Of a DNA stretch of 35,797 nt, positions 1-6,185 are shown in pieces (the stretch's first letter is position 1; each line of letters starts with the position of its first letter). Origin of the DNA: Bacteroidaceae bacterium (lineage in GTDB: Bacteria > Bacteroidota > Bacteroidia > Bacteroidales > Bacteroidaceae); assembly GCA_017467385.1 (NCBI GenBank), contig JAFTSK010000067.1:1-35797 (forward strand). Reading direction: 5' to 3'. The position numbers and the translations under genes were made by a program. A model generated the notes under the pieces. It did no database searches. It saw nothing but the letters and a program-made list of their open reading frames with translations, and had not been told where the DNA came from.

Positions 1-1
1 G

Positions 2-83
2 TGCGCACGAAGGGACTCGAACCCCCACGCCTCACGGCACTAGATCCTAAGTCTAGCGCGGCTACCAATTACGCCACGTGCGC
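2..83 (-). tRNA. tRNA-Leu (anticodon TAG)
   Basis: On the minus strand the 7-bp acceptor stem GCGCACG/CGTGCGC closes an 82-nt class II tRNA. The anticodon stem CTAGA/TCTAG carries the loop CTTAGGA, giving anticodon TAG, which reads leucine CUA codons. A long variable arm follows (about TGCCGTGAGGCGT) and then the T arm with GGTTCGAGTCC, as expected for tRNA-Leu. The discriminator base is A (position 2). Only the first base of a possible encoded CCA (C at position 1) is inside the window. It has its own promoter just upstream (105-135). Confidence 0.95.
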
Positions 84-104
84 ATTGCTTTTGGTAAGCG
101 GTTG

Positions 105-135
105 CAAAGGTAGGCAAAAAAAATGAATTTCCAAA
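105..135 (-). promoter_or_regulatory. Bacteroides-type promoter for tRNA-Leu
   Basis: On the minus strand TTTG (135-132) and TACCTTTG (112-105) are separated by about 19-20 bases. This is the -33/-7 arrangement of the Bacteroides primary sigma factor. Transcription would start about 100, some 17 bases before the mature tRNA 5' end. Confidence 0.75.
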
Positions 136-143
136 TTTTTGCA

Positions 144-1166
144 CTATTCTTTCTTCGCTTTTAATGATTCTCTGGCTGTTTCGATGATGGTATCTATGCC
201 TTTTTGGTAATCTTCCGAGGTAATGTCCACTTTTATGTCGGGTTCAATGCCAAATTCGATATGTTCCATGTCGGGGGTGTACATCGGACTGGCGGAAAAA
301 CGGACTGACCAACCGTTGGGCAATTCGGAAGAGAAAGGAAGGCCGGAACCTCCGCCCGTTTTGTCTCCCACAATGATGGCCTTTGGCATTTGTTTCATGC
401 GGTTTACAAAATCGTTGGTCGAACTGTAGGAACGGTGATTGGTTAGTACGGCTACCGGTTTCTGCCAACGCACTCGGTCGGTGGCAGATTCTGTGTAAAT
501 GGCTTCCGGAGCTGAAAAATCATTATGTCCTTTTCCGGTTTTGTGTGTCATGTAGCCGGTCAGTATTTTTTCGTTGGTAAAGCGGGCAGCCAACCGTTCG
601 GACATGGTAAGCAAGCCGCCTCCGTTGTTTCTCACATCGAGAATCAAGCCGTCGCAAACGGATAGCTCGTCAAGGATGGCATCTAAGTTGCTTTCGCCGA
701 TGACTGTGCTGAAACTACTGTAATAGACATAACCGATGTTGTCTTCTAAAATCTGATATTTCAGTCCGCCGGCTTGCGTGTAATCTTTTCCCAAGTAATT
801 TCGTTGGAGACTGTCGCTAAAATTAGCTGGATAGTTGTCGTACCATGCTCGATATTGAGACGTTTCGTGATAAGCCACCAAGTTGACATGTCCGTCGCGT
901 AATTCATTGAGCATGGCGGCTAATACTTGAAACAGTTCTTTAGAACTCATGTCATCGGTTAGTTTCTCCTTGTAGCGCAGGTATACTTCATCCCAGTCCA
1001 AACCGTATGCTTCCTTTTTGTAATCAAGAAAACAATATTGTTCGTCGATGATTTTCCACAACGCTTCAAAATTGCCGGAAGGAGTATTGTCGGGTACATC
1101 TTCTGTGATACAGGAAGTGCAACCGATAATAGTCAATAATAATAGATAGAGTTTATATACTTTCAT
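144..1166 (-). CDS. S41 family peptidase, lipoprotein
   Basis: A 340-residue protein of the S41 (C-terminal processing/tricorn-like) serine peptidase family. The N-terminus is a lipoprotein signal peptide: a hydrophobic stretch at residues 5-15 and a lipobox ending IIGC (Cys16), with a second Cys at 19, so it should be lipid-anchored in the envelope. The S41 core is seen in LRDGHVNL (89-96), LILDVRNNGGG (174-184), the nucleophile region SYSST (246-250; Ser248 or Ser249) and VGDKTGGGSG (266-275). No PDZ domain is obvious, which fits the small Bacteroidetes lipoprotein forms. It is the last gene of the parC-DUF3316-S41 operon, with 3 bases between it and the upstream gene. The substrate is unknown; turnover of envelope proteins is an inference. 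Confidence 0.88.
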   Translation of the reverse strand: MKVYKLYLLLLTIIGCTSCITEDVPDNTPSGNFEALWKIIDEQYCFLDYKKEAYGLDWDEVYLRYKEKLTDDMSSKELFQVLAAMLNELRDGHVNLVAYHETSQYRAWYDNYPANFSDSLQRNYLGKDYTQAGGLKYQILEDNIGYVYYSSFSTVIGESNLDAILDELSVCDGLILDVRNNGGGLLTMSERLAARFTNEKILTGYMTHKTGKGHNDFSAPEAIYTESATDRVRWQKPVAVLTNHRSYSSTNDFVNRMKQMPKAIIVGDKTGGGSGLPFSSELPNGWSVRFSASPMYTPDMEHIEFGIEPDIKVDITSEDYQKGIDTIIETARESLKAKKE

Positions 1167-1169
1167 ACA

Positions 1170-2021
1170 TCAATAAGGAATGGCGGTACTCGAACTTGTT
1201 ATCTTGTTCCCGTCTTTTAGTAAATAGAAATTCTTGACAAAGCCAACCATGAATGTATGCGACCACGTGTGGCTTTTTAAATCATTAAGCTTGGATTGTT
1301 GGATATCGTTGACATAGCCGATTCTCAGGGTGGTGGATTTTATCGGAATATCCAATGTCAGGAACTGCCTAAACGAAGGCTGGTTGTGCAGGGAGGTAAA
1401 ATAAAGATTCTTCCCCCAATCTTTGTTTTCTGAAATTTCGTAATAGCCTTCACCATATTCGGGAGAAAACATAACTCCCATTAAAGGAATGTTCAGTTGA
1501 TACCGAACAATCAACGGACAGTCTTTTAGCTTAAAACGGTAGATGGCTGCTCCCGAAGCTCCTACATTAGCGTATGCCTTGACCTGAACGGGATTGTTGG
1601 AGTTTCTAAAATTATAAATAGCTCCTCCGTTGATGTCAATGTTAGGTCCGGCTAATATCTTGAGATGCTCGTTGATACGGAAATGATAATGCCAGGCAAG
1701 GTTCCAGTTGGCAAGAAACGACATTTCGCTTCCTGTGCCGGCTTTGTTCTCTGTCAAGGCAACGTTGGCTTGGAACAAGGATTGTCTGGATACGTTTCCT
1801 TTCATCAATTTGGTCATACGCATGTTCTCGCGGAGGACTCGGATTTCTGCTCCGGTGTATTCCATTGGGGAGAGGTAAGTATCCAATATATTGGTAAATC
1901 CGGCTCCGTAAAGAGTGGAACGCATTACATAACGGTTGGCCTGTAAGGAGTCTTCCTGTGCTTGTGCCGGAAAGAAACTCCAAAGGACAGCCGCCAATGT
2001 CAATAGTATGGTTTTCTTCAT
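1170..2021 (-). CDS. DUF3316 family protein, exported
   Basis: A 283-residue protein with a clear Sec signal peptide (MKKTILLTLAAVLWSFFPAQA, cleaved near residue 21). The body is rich in alternating aromatic and polar residues (WNLAWHYHFRI, LRIGYVNDI, HTFMVGFVKNFY) and ends in a tyrosine, which suggests an outer-membrane-associated beta structure. I recognise it as the DUF3316 family of Bacteroidetes from overall look and length; the function of that family is not known. It lies 2 bases after parC and 3 bases before the S41 peptidase, so the three are almost certainly co-transcribed. Why a topoisomerase gene should share a message with two envelope proteins is unclear; the sequence itself gives no functional link. 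Confidence 0.78.
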   Translation of the reverse strand: MKKTILLTLAAVLWSFFPAQAQEDSLQANRYVMRSTLYGAGFTNILDTYLSPMEYTGAEIRVLRENMRMTKLMKGNVSRQSLFQANVALTENKAGTGSEMSFLANWNLAWHYHFRINEHLKILAGPNIDINGGAIYNFRNSNNPVQVKAYANVGASGAAIYRFKLKDCPLIVRYQLNIPLMGVMFSPEYGEGYYEISENKDWGKNLYFTSLHNQPSFRQFLTLDIPIKSTTLRIGYVNDIQQSKLNDLKSHTWSHTFMVGFVKNFYLLKDGNKITSSSTAIPY

Positions 2022-2023
2022 TC

Positions 2024-4702
2024 TTAGAATAATTTCATTTGTCCATTAATCTCGTCAATGATGTCCGACTCACTCTTGCCGTAATCCGGATCCTCAATGA
2101 CCGCCTCTTCTTCGTTGTCATCGGCTTTCTCGTCGACTGGCTCTGGGAAGCGGAGAGGTTCTGTTTCCGTAATGCTTTCTACTTGGAAAGTAGTTATTCG
2201 TTTGCCTTTTGCCTTGTAACTCTTGACACCTATGAACTCTTCCACTTCGATTTCAAGCGGTTCCCGGAAGCTGTCAGCTCCTCCAAATACCACTTTCAGA
2301 CGCGGATACACCATGCCCGACAAGAAAATCAGTTGCTTGTTCTTGTTTTCGCCCAAGTAGTTGAGTTTGCGTGCCGAAGCCTCGAACGTGAAGCGTTTGA
2401 TATAAGGATAGCCTTGCTGGTCGGCATCGTAGAGGGCAGCTGACCATACCTTGTCCGGATTGAATTTCTCTATTACCTTGATACCTGCGTCGTAATGGTT
2501 GTTCAGGTCGAAGTTTGTGGTGTAGAATTCGCCGTTTTCCATTGCGACTAAAATCAGATCGTCGCTTTGGAACTCGCCCAAATACTGGCCTCGTTCGTCG
2601 TAGTTCAGACGGAGTACGTCAGCATCGAACCAAACCTTTCGGCCTCCGAGGGTAGATCCACCTCGTTGTTTCAGCACAATCTTGTGAATGTCGTTCTTTG
2701 AGAGGATATTCCCCATCGACTGACGTCCTTTGATGTTGATTTCGCTGAAATCCTTTTCCAAGAGAATCTTCTTGAGACGAGGATTGGGTTTCAAGGTAAC
2801 TTTGATGATTTCCGCTTCTCCGTTCGGGTTGGCGGTAAAGTACATGATACGGGAACCTGGCGTGCCTTGTGTGGCATCGTATTCTCGGTCGCGGGTAATG
2901 GATGTGATGTTGAACCGCTTGATGTAGTAGAAGCCGTCTTTGCCGTCTCTGTACACTAAATTGTAGATGGTGCGGCTGTCGTTCTTCTTGAACACGTTGA
3001 CGTAAAGCACGTTCTTTCCCACAAACATCTTGTCGGATACACGCACCACCTTATATTTGCCATCTTTGTAGAAGATGATGACATCGTCTATGTCCGAGCA
3101 GTTGGCAACAAACTCGTCCTTCTTCAGACCGGTTCCGATAAATCCTTCTTCCCGGTTGATGTACAGCTTTTCGTTGGCTTCCACCACTTTGGCTGCTTCG
3201 ATGGTGTCGAAGTTGCGTAGTTCGGTACGGCGTGGATAGTTGGCTCCGTACTTGTTCTTCAACATTTCATACCAATCGATGGTATAGTTGACGATGTGTG
3301 CCAATTTGAAGTCGATTTCCTCAATCTCCTCCTTGATGCGGGCAATGTTCTCATCGGCCTTATCCTTGTTGAATTTCAGGATACGTGCCATCTTGATTTC
3401 CATGAGCTTCAGAATATCTTCCTTCGTAACCTCACGCACAAATTGCGGATAGAACGGAGTCAAACGTTCGTCGATATGTTCGCAGGCCGCATCCATATTT
3501 TCGGCCTGTTCAAATTTCTTATCCTTGTAGATACGTTCTTCGATGAAGATTTTCTCCAACGAAGCGAAATGCAGACTTTCGAGCAGTTCCCCTTTTCGGA
3601 TTTCCAATTCCTTCCGAAGCAAGGCCAATGTGTTGTCTGTTGACTTTTTCAATACGGCGCTGACATTCAGAAAGTGGGGTTTCTTTTCGTCGATGACACA
3701 ACAGTTGGGCGAAATGCTGACTTCACAATCGGTAAAGGCATAAAGGGCATCAAGAGTCTTATCCGATGATACGCCTGGAGCCAAATGTACAAGGATTTCC
3801 ACTTTTTCGGAAGTCAGGTCTTCCACCTTGCGAATCTTGATTTTTCCCTTTTCGCTGGCTTTGACGATGGAATCGCATACGCCAGGTACGGTTTTCCCGA
3901 AAGGAATTTCGGTAATGACCAACGTCTTGTTGTCTAACTTGTTGATTTTGGCACGTACTTTGACCATGCCTCCTCGTTCGCCGTCGTTGTAACGGGATAC
4001 ATCTATTGAGCCACCCGTCTGAAAGTCAGGATAGAGATGGAACTCTTGTTTGCGAAGGTAGGCGATGGACGCATCGCACAGCTCGTTGAAGTTGTGCGGC
4101 AGAATCTTGGAAGAAAGTCCGACAGCAATCCCTTCCACTCCTTGTGCCAGAAGAAGCGGAAATTTGACAGGAAGTGTAATCGGCTCCTTGTTTCGGCCGT
4201 CGTAGGAAGACTGCCATTCAGTAGTCTTTGGGTTGAAGACCACATCCAACGCAAACTTGGAGAGGCGTGCTTCGATGTAACGGGGAGCTGCTGCACCGTC
4301 GCCGGTCAGGATGTTTCCCCAGTTTCCCTGACAGTCAATCAACAACTCTTTTTGTCCCAACTGCACCAGCGCATCGCCGATGGAAGCGTCGCCATGCGGA
4401 TGAAATTGCATGGTATGTCCCACGATGTTGGCCACCTTGTTGTATCTGCCGTCGTCCAATCGCTTCATGCTATGCAAGATGCGTCGCTGAACCGGTTTGA
4501 ATCCATCGTTGATGTGTGGTACGGCTCTTTCCAATATAACGTAGGAGGCATAATCCAAAAACCAATTCTGGTACATACCGGTAAGCTGGTGCTTAACAAC
4601 GCTGTCTTTCCCATCTGCGGGTTTGTAGTCGGAATGTTGGTTTTCTGGTGTGGAGGCATTGTTATCATAAAGACCATCCTTGTCGATGCTATCGTCACTC
4701 AT
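2024..4702 (-). CDS. parC: DNA topoisomerase IV subunit A (type IIA topoisomerase)
   Basis: An 892-residue type IIA topoisomerase A subunit, the DNA breaking and rejoining half of the decatenase; its partner ParE is not in the window. The catalytic tyrosine is Tyr142 in PRYIEAR. The winged-helix region has HPHGDASIGDAL (101-112), in which the serine that binds quinolones in E. coli GyrA/ParC is replaced by Ala106 and the acidic position is Asp110. The tower and coiled-coil domains follow to about residue 500, then a C-terminal beta-pinwheel-like region (about 530-840) and an acidic tail (about 850-885). The length is in the usual range for Bacteroidetes ParC, and the N-terminal extension of about 35 residues is low-complexity and polar. 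It is the first gene of the operon. The call of ParC over GyrA rests on family resemblance (Bacteroidetes GyrA normally carries HPHGDSS); the two are close relatives. Confidence 0.92.
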   Translation of the reverse strand: MSDDSIDKDGLYDNNASTPENQHSDYKPADGKDSVVKHQLTGMYQNWFLDYASYVILERAVPHINDGFKPVQRRILHSMKRLDDGRYNKVANIVGHTMQFHPHGDASIGDALVQLGQKELLIDCQGNWGNILTGDGAAAPRYIEARLSKFALDVVFNPKTTEWQSSYDGRNKEPITLPVKFPLLLAQGVEGIAVGLSSKILPHNFNELCDASIAYLRKQEFHLYPDFQTGGSIDVSRYNDGERGGMVKVRAKINKLDNKTLVITEIPFGKTVPGVCDSIVKASEKGKIKIRKVEDLTSEKVEILVHLAPGVSSDKTLDALYAFTDCEVSISPNCCVIDEKKPHFLNVSAVLKKSTDNTLALLRKELEIRKGELLESLHFASLEKIFIEERIYKDKKFEQAENMDAACEHIDERLTPFYPQFVREVTKEDILKLMEIKMARILKFNKDKADENIARIKEEIEEIDFKLAHIVNYTIDWYEMLKNKYGANYPRRTELRNFDTIEAAKVVEANEKLYINREEGFIGTGLKKDEFVANCSDIDDVIIFYKDGKYKVVRVSDKMFVGKNVLYVNVFKKNDSRTIYNLVYRDGKDGFYYIKRFNITSITRDREYDATQGTPGSRIMYFTANPNGEAEIIKVTLKPNPRLKKILLEKDFSEINIKGRQSMGNILSKNDIHKIVLKQRGGSTLGGRKVWFDADVLRLNYDERGQYLGEFQSDDLILVAMENGEFYTTNFDLNNHYDAGIKVIEKFNPDKVWSAALYDADQQGYPYIKRFTFEASARKLNYLGENKNKQLIFLSGMVYPRLKVVFGGADSFREPLEIEVEEFIGVKSYKAKGKRITTFQVESITETEPLRFPEPVDEKADDNEEEAVIEDPDYGKSESDIIDEINGQMKLF

Positions 4703-4737
4703 AGTGTATCTAAATTCCTTAAGGTTTGTTCTGCTTA

Positions 4738-4745
4738 CAAATATA
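4738..4745 (-). promoter_or_regulatory. -7 element upstream of parC
   Basis: TATATTTG on the minus strand matches the Bacteroides -7 consensus TAnnTTTG exactly. It would place the transcription start near 4734 and give a leader of about 30 bases. The -33 element is weak (TTTA about 18 bases upstream). Confidence 0.6.
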
Positions 4746-4867
4746 CGCTTTTTTTGGAGACCATAAACTGGAGTAAGAAAATAATTTCTTAAAGATGGTT
4801 TTCTTTTTCGATGGTGGATGTGCTCTATGCCTTATTTTATAGAGACGGCAAAAAGAGTGGGACATAA

Positions 4868-4906
4868 GAAAGGGGAACATCAGAACCGATATTCCCCTTT
4901 TCTTTT
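4868..4906. terminator. Hairpin downstream of the small gene at 4941-5081
   Basis: AAAGGGGAA (4869-4877) pairs with TTCCCCTTTT (4892-4901) around a 14-base loop. On the plus strand it is followed by a T-rich tract (TTTTCTTTT). On the minus strand, where the small gene would need it, the tract is CCCCTTTCTT, so it may work in both directions. It sits about 40 bases beyond the stop of the small gene. Confidence 0.55.
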
Positions 4907-4940
4907 ATAAACATTCAAATTGATTTCTACTTTTGAGCCA

Positions 4941-5081
4941 TCAGATTGTTGGCGTCTGGCTCATTAATTTATGGAGCTTAAACTGTAATGACTGACAGGC
5001 GGCTCCCTTCTTCATTGCCTTGTATCGTTTCAACTGATACTGCAACATCTCGATTGTGTCATTTGTTACTCTCATATTCAT
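4941..5081 (-). CDS. Small protein, 46 residues, unknown
   Basis: An open reading frame from ATG at 5081 to TGA at 4941 encodes 46 residues, beginning MNMRVTNDTIEMLQYQLKRY. It is basic (many Lys and Arg), has no membrane segment, and residues 8-41 look amphipathic and helical. I do not recognise the family. Support for a real gene comes from its surroundings: an exact TATATTTG -7 element (5165-5158), a leader of about 70 bases with a strong hairpin (5098-5117), an AACTAAAGATT stretch before the ATG, and a terminator-like hairpin after the stop. Internal Met3 is an alternative start. It could instead be a stable small RNA that happens to contain an open frame. Confidence 0.5.
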   Translation of the reverse strand: MNMRVTNDTIEMLQYQLKRYKAMKKGAACQSLQFKLHKLMSQTPTI

Positions 5082-5097
5082 AATCTTTAGTTTTTAT

Positions 5098-5117
5098 GTT
5101 CCCTCAAAAGGGGGAAC
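5098..5117 (-). promoter_or_regulatory. Leader hairpin before the small gene
   Basis: GTTCCC (5098-5103) and GGGAAC (5112-5117) can form a 6-bp stem, extendable by flanking bases, around an 8-base loop. It falls within the predicted 5' leader of the 46-residue gene, about 16 bases before its ATG, so it could control translation. No T-run follows on the minus strand, so it is unlikely to be a terminator. Confidence 0.45.
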
Positions 5118-5157
5118 TTGTTAATTCCTTAAACAATCATTCTCACTTTTGATGGTG

Positions 5158-5165
5158 CAAATATA
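5158..5165 (-). promoter_or_regulatory. -7 element for the small gene
   Basis: TATATTTG on the minus strand, followed by GCACC, is an exact match to the Bacteroides TAnnTTTG -7 motif. A small palindrome (ATGCT/AGCAT, 5186-5199) lies just upstream, about where a -33 element or an operator would sit. Confidence 0.6.
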
Positions 5166-5199
5166 ATGCCAAAACTTCGATTTTTATGCTTTATAGCAT

Positions 5200-5459
5200 G
5201 ATTTAATCTTTTGAATTAAGAAAAAGAAACAATTCAAGGTGTTTGATTAACTTTTGTTTGCAAAATCTGACAAGAATGGACGGTCTTTATCTTCGTCTTC
5301 TTGGCTTGCTGATGCTTTGTTGTCAGAAAAAACTGTACATTTGTCTTGTTCTGTCTTTTGAAAGACCTTGTTCGATGATAGGATGTTTAAGGAAGGGGAA
5401 CTAATGATATAATTTTGTCATTGGAAAAATGTCGGAGTCTTGAGGTAATTGTAGAAACT
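5200..5459. other. Spacer without a recognisable gene; startless open frame
   Basis: Between the small-gene promoter and the rplS terminator I see no gene with a start codon. On the minus strand the frame at 5417-5247 stays open for about 56 codons and ends in a protein-like string (QEDEDKDRPFLSDFANKS) before TAA, but it has no ATG or GTG start. It may be a decayed gene end or chance in A-rich DNA. Confidence 0.35.
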
Positions 5460-5497
5460 AAAAAGGAGCATCTCTTTTAGTAGAAATGCTCCTTTTT
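5460..5497 (-). terminator. Rho-independent terminator of rplS
   Basis: On the minus strand AAAAAGGAGCAT (5497-5486) pairs perfectly with ATGCTCCTTTTT (5471-5460) around a 14-base loop, ending in a T-run. It begins about 20 bases after the rplS stop codon. Confidence 0.85.
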
Positions 5498-5518
5498 ATG
5501 TAGGAATAAGATATAATC

Positions 5519-5872
5519 TTATGCGTTAACTCTTTTTTCCTGAATTCTAGCCTTCTTACCGGTAAGGGCACGCAAGTAATACAACTTAGCGCGACGTACT
5601 TTACCAACTTTGTTGACAGTAATGCTGTCAATAGCCGGAGATTCGAGTGGGAAGATACGTTCAACACCTACAGTACCAGACATCTTGCGAACTGTGAAAC
5701 GCTTCTTTTCGCCATGTCCAACGATTTTGATAACAACGCCACGATACAACTGAATACGTTCCTTGTTACCTTCAACGATACGGTATGCTACTGTTACTGT
5801 ATCACCAGCCTTGAATGAAGGATGTTGCTTGCCAGTAGCAAATGCTTCTTCAGCAATTTTAATTAAATCCAT
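5519..5872 (-). CDS. rplS: 50S ribosomal protein L19
   Basis: A 117-residue protein matching L19 over its full length: [26 protein letters not shown], the strand [26 protein letters not shown] and the basic tail [20 protein letters not shown]19 sits at the 30S-50S interface of the ribosome. It stands alone here, with its own promoter (TACCTTTG at 5966-5959) and terminator. The leader is about 80 bases and contains a weak GTTAC/GTAAC inverted repeat (5901-5926); an autoregulatory role for it would be speculation. Confidence 0.98.
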   Translation of the reverse strand: MDLIKIAEEAFATGKQHPSFKAGDTVTVAYRIVEGNKERIQLYRGVVIKIVGHGEKKRFTVRKMSGTVGVERIFPLESPAIDSITVNKVGKVRRAKLYYLRALTGKKARIQEKRVNA

Positions 5873-5958
5873 TTGTTTGATAATTATTAAATTGTTTATC
5901 GTTACCTACGCAACATATCAAGTAACTCTTCATGACAGCGATTGCGTGGAAAGCGGTG

Positions 5959-5990
5959 CAAAGGTACTTGTTTTTTATTTCTTGGACAAA
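5959..5990 (-). promoter_or_regulatory. rplS promoter
   Basis: On the minus strand TTTG (5990-5987), a 20-base spacer and TACCTTTG (5966-5959) form a full Bacteroides -33/-7 promoter. Transcription should start near 5955. Confidence 0.75.
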
Positions 5991-6042
5991 TTTATTCTTT
6001 ATATTTTTGGAAAGAAATGTTGTTCCGCTAAAGGGTTTTATC

Positions 6043-6050
6043 TATTTTTG
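6043..6050 (+). promoter_or_regulatory. Possible -7 element for the GH3 gene
   Basis: TATTTTTG matches TAnnTTTG. If used, the start would be near 6054 and the leader about 130 bases, containing the palindrome at 6083-6122. The surrounding DNA is T-rich, so a chance match is possible. Confidence 0.4.
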
Positions 6051-6082
6051 GGGAAATTTTGAAAGCTCAAAAGGTATGGGAA

Positions 6083-6122
6083 AAAACTCTTTGACGCGTT
6101 CCCCTTTTCTCCAAAGAGTTTT
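6083..6122. repeat. Palindrome AAAACTCTTTG / CAAAGAGTTTT
   Basis: A perfect 11-bp inverted repeat (6083-6093 and 6112-6122) with an 18-base loop lies between the divergent rplS and GH3 genes, where no transcript is expected to end. Read on the minus strand it begins ACTCTTTGGAGAA and ends CAAAGAGTTTTTT, which resembles the element at 21395-21457 read on the plus strand. It may be a mobile or duplicated intergenic element, or an attenuator in the GH3 leader. Confidence 0.6.
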
Positions 6123-6185
6123 CTTCCGTTCGTCAAAGCTTTTTTTGAGGAGTTTTTAAGGGATTGTAAACCGTTGTTTTTAAGT

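Noticed and set aside
4037..4792. 251-residue open frame on the plus strand opposite parC
   Set aside because: It is antisense to the highly conserved start of parC and its translation has no recognisable motif or promoter; it is a shadow of parC codon use.
6174..6185. TTG start for the GH3 gene
   Set aside because: The ATG at 6186 is four codons downstream and gives a standard signal peptide; the added residues bring nothing.
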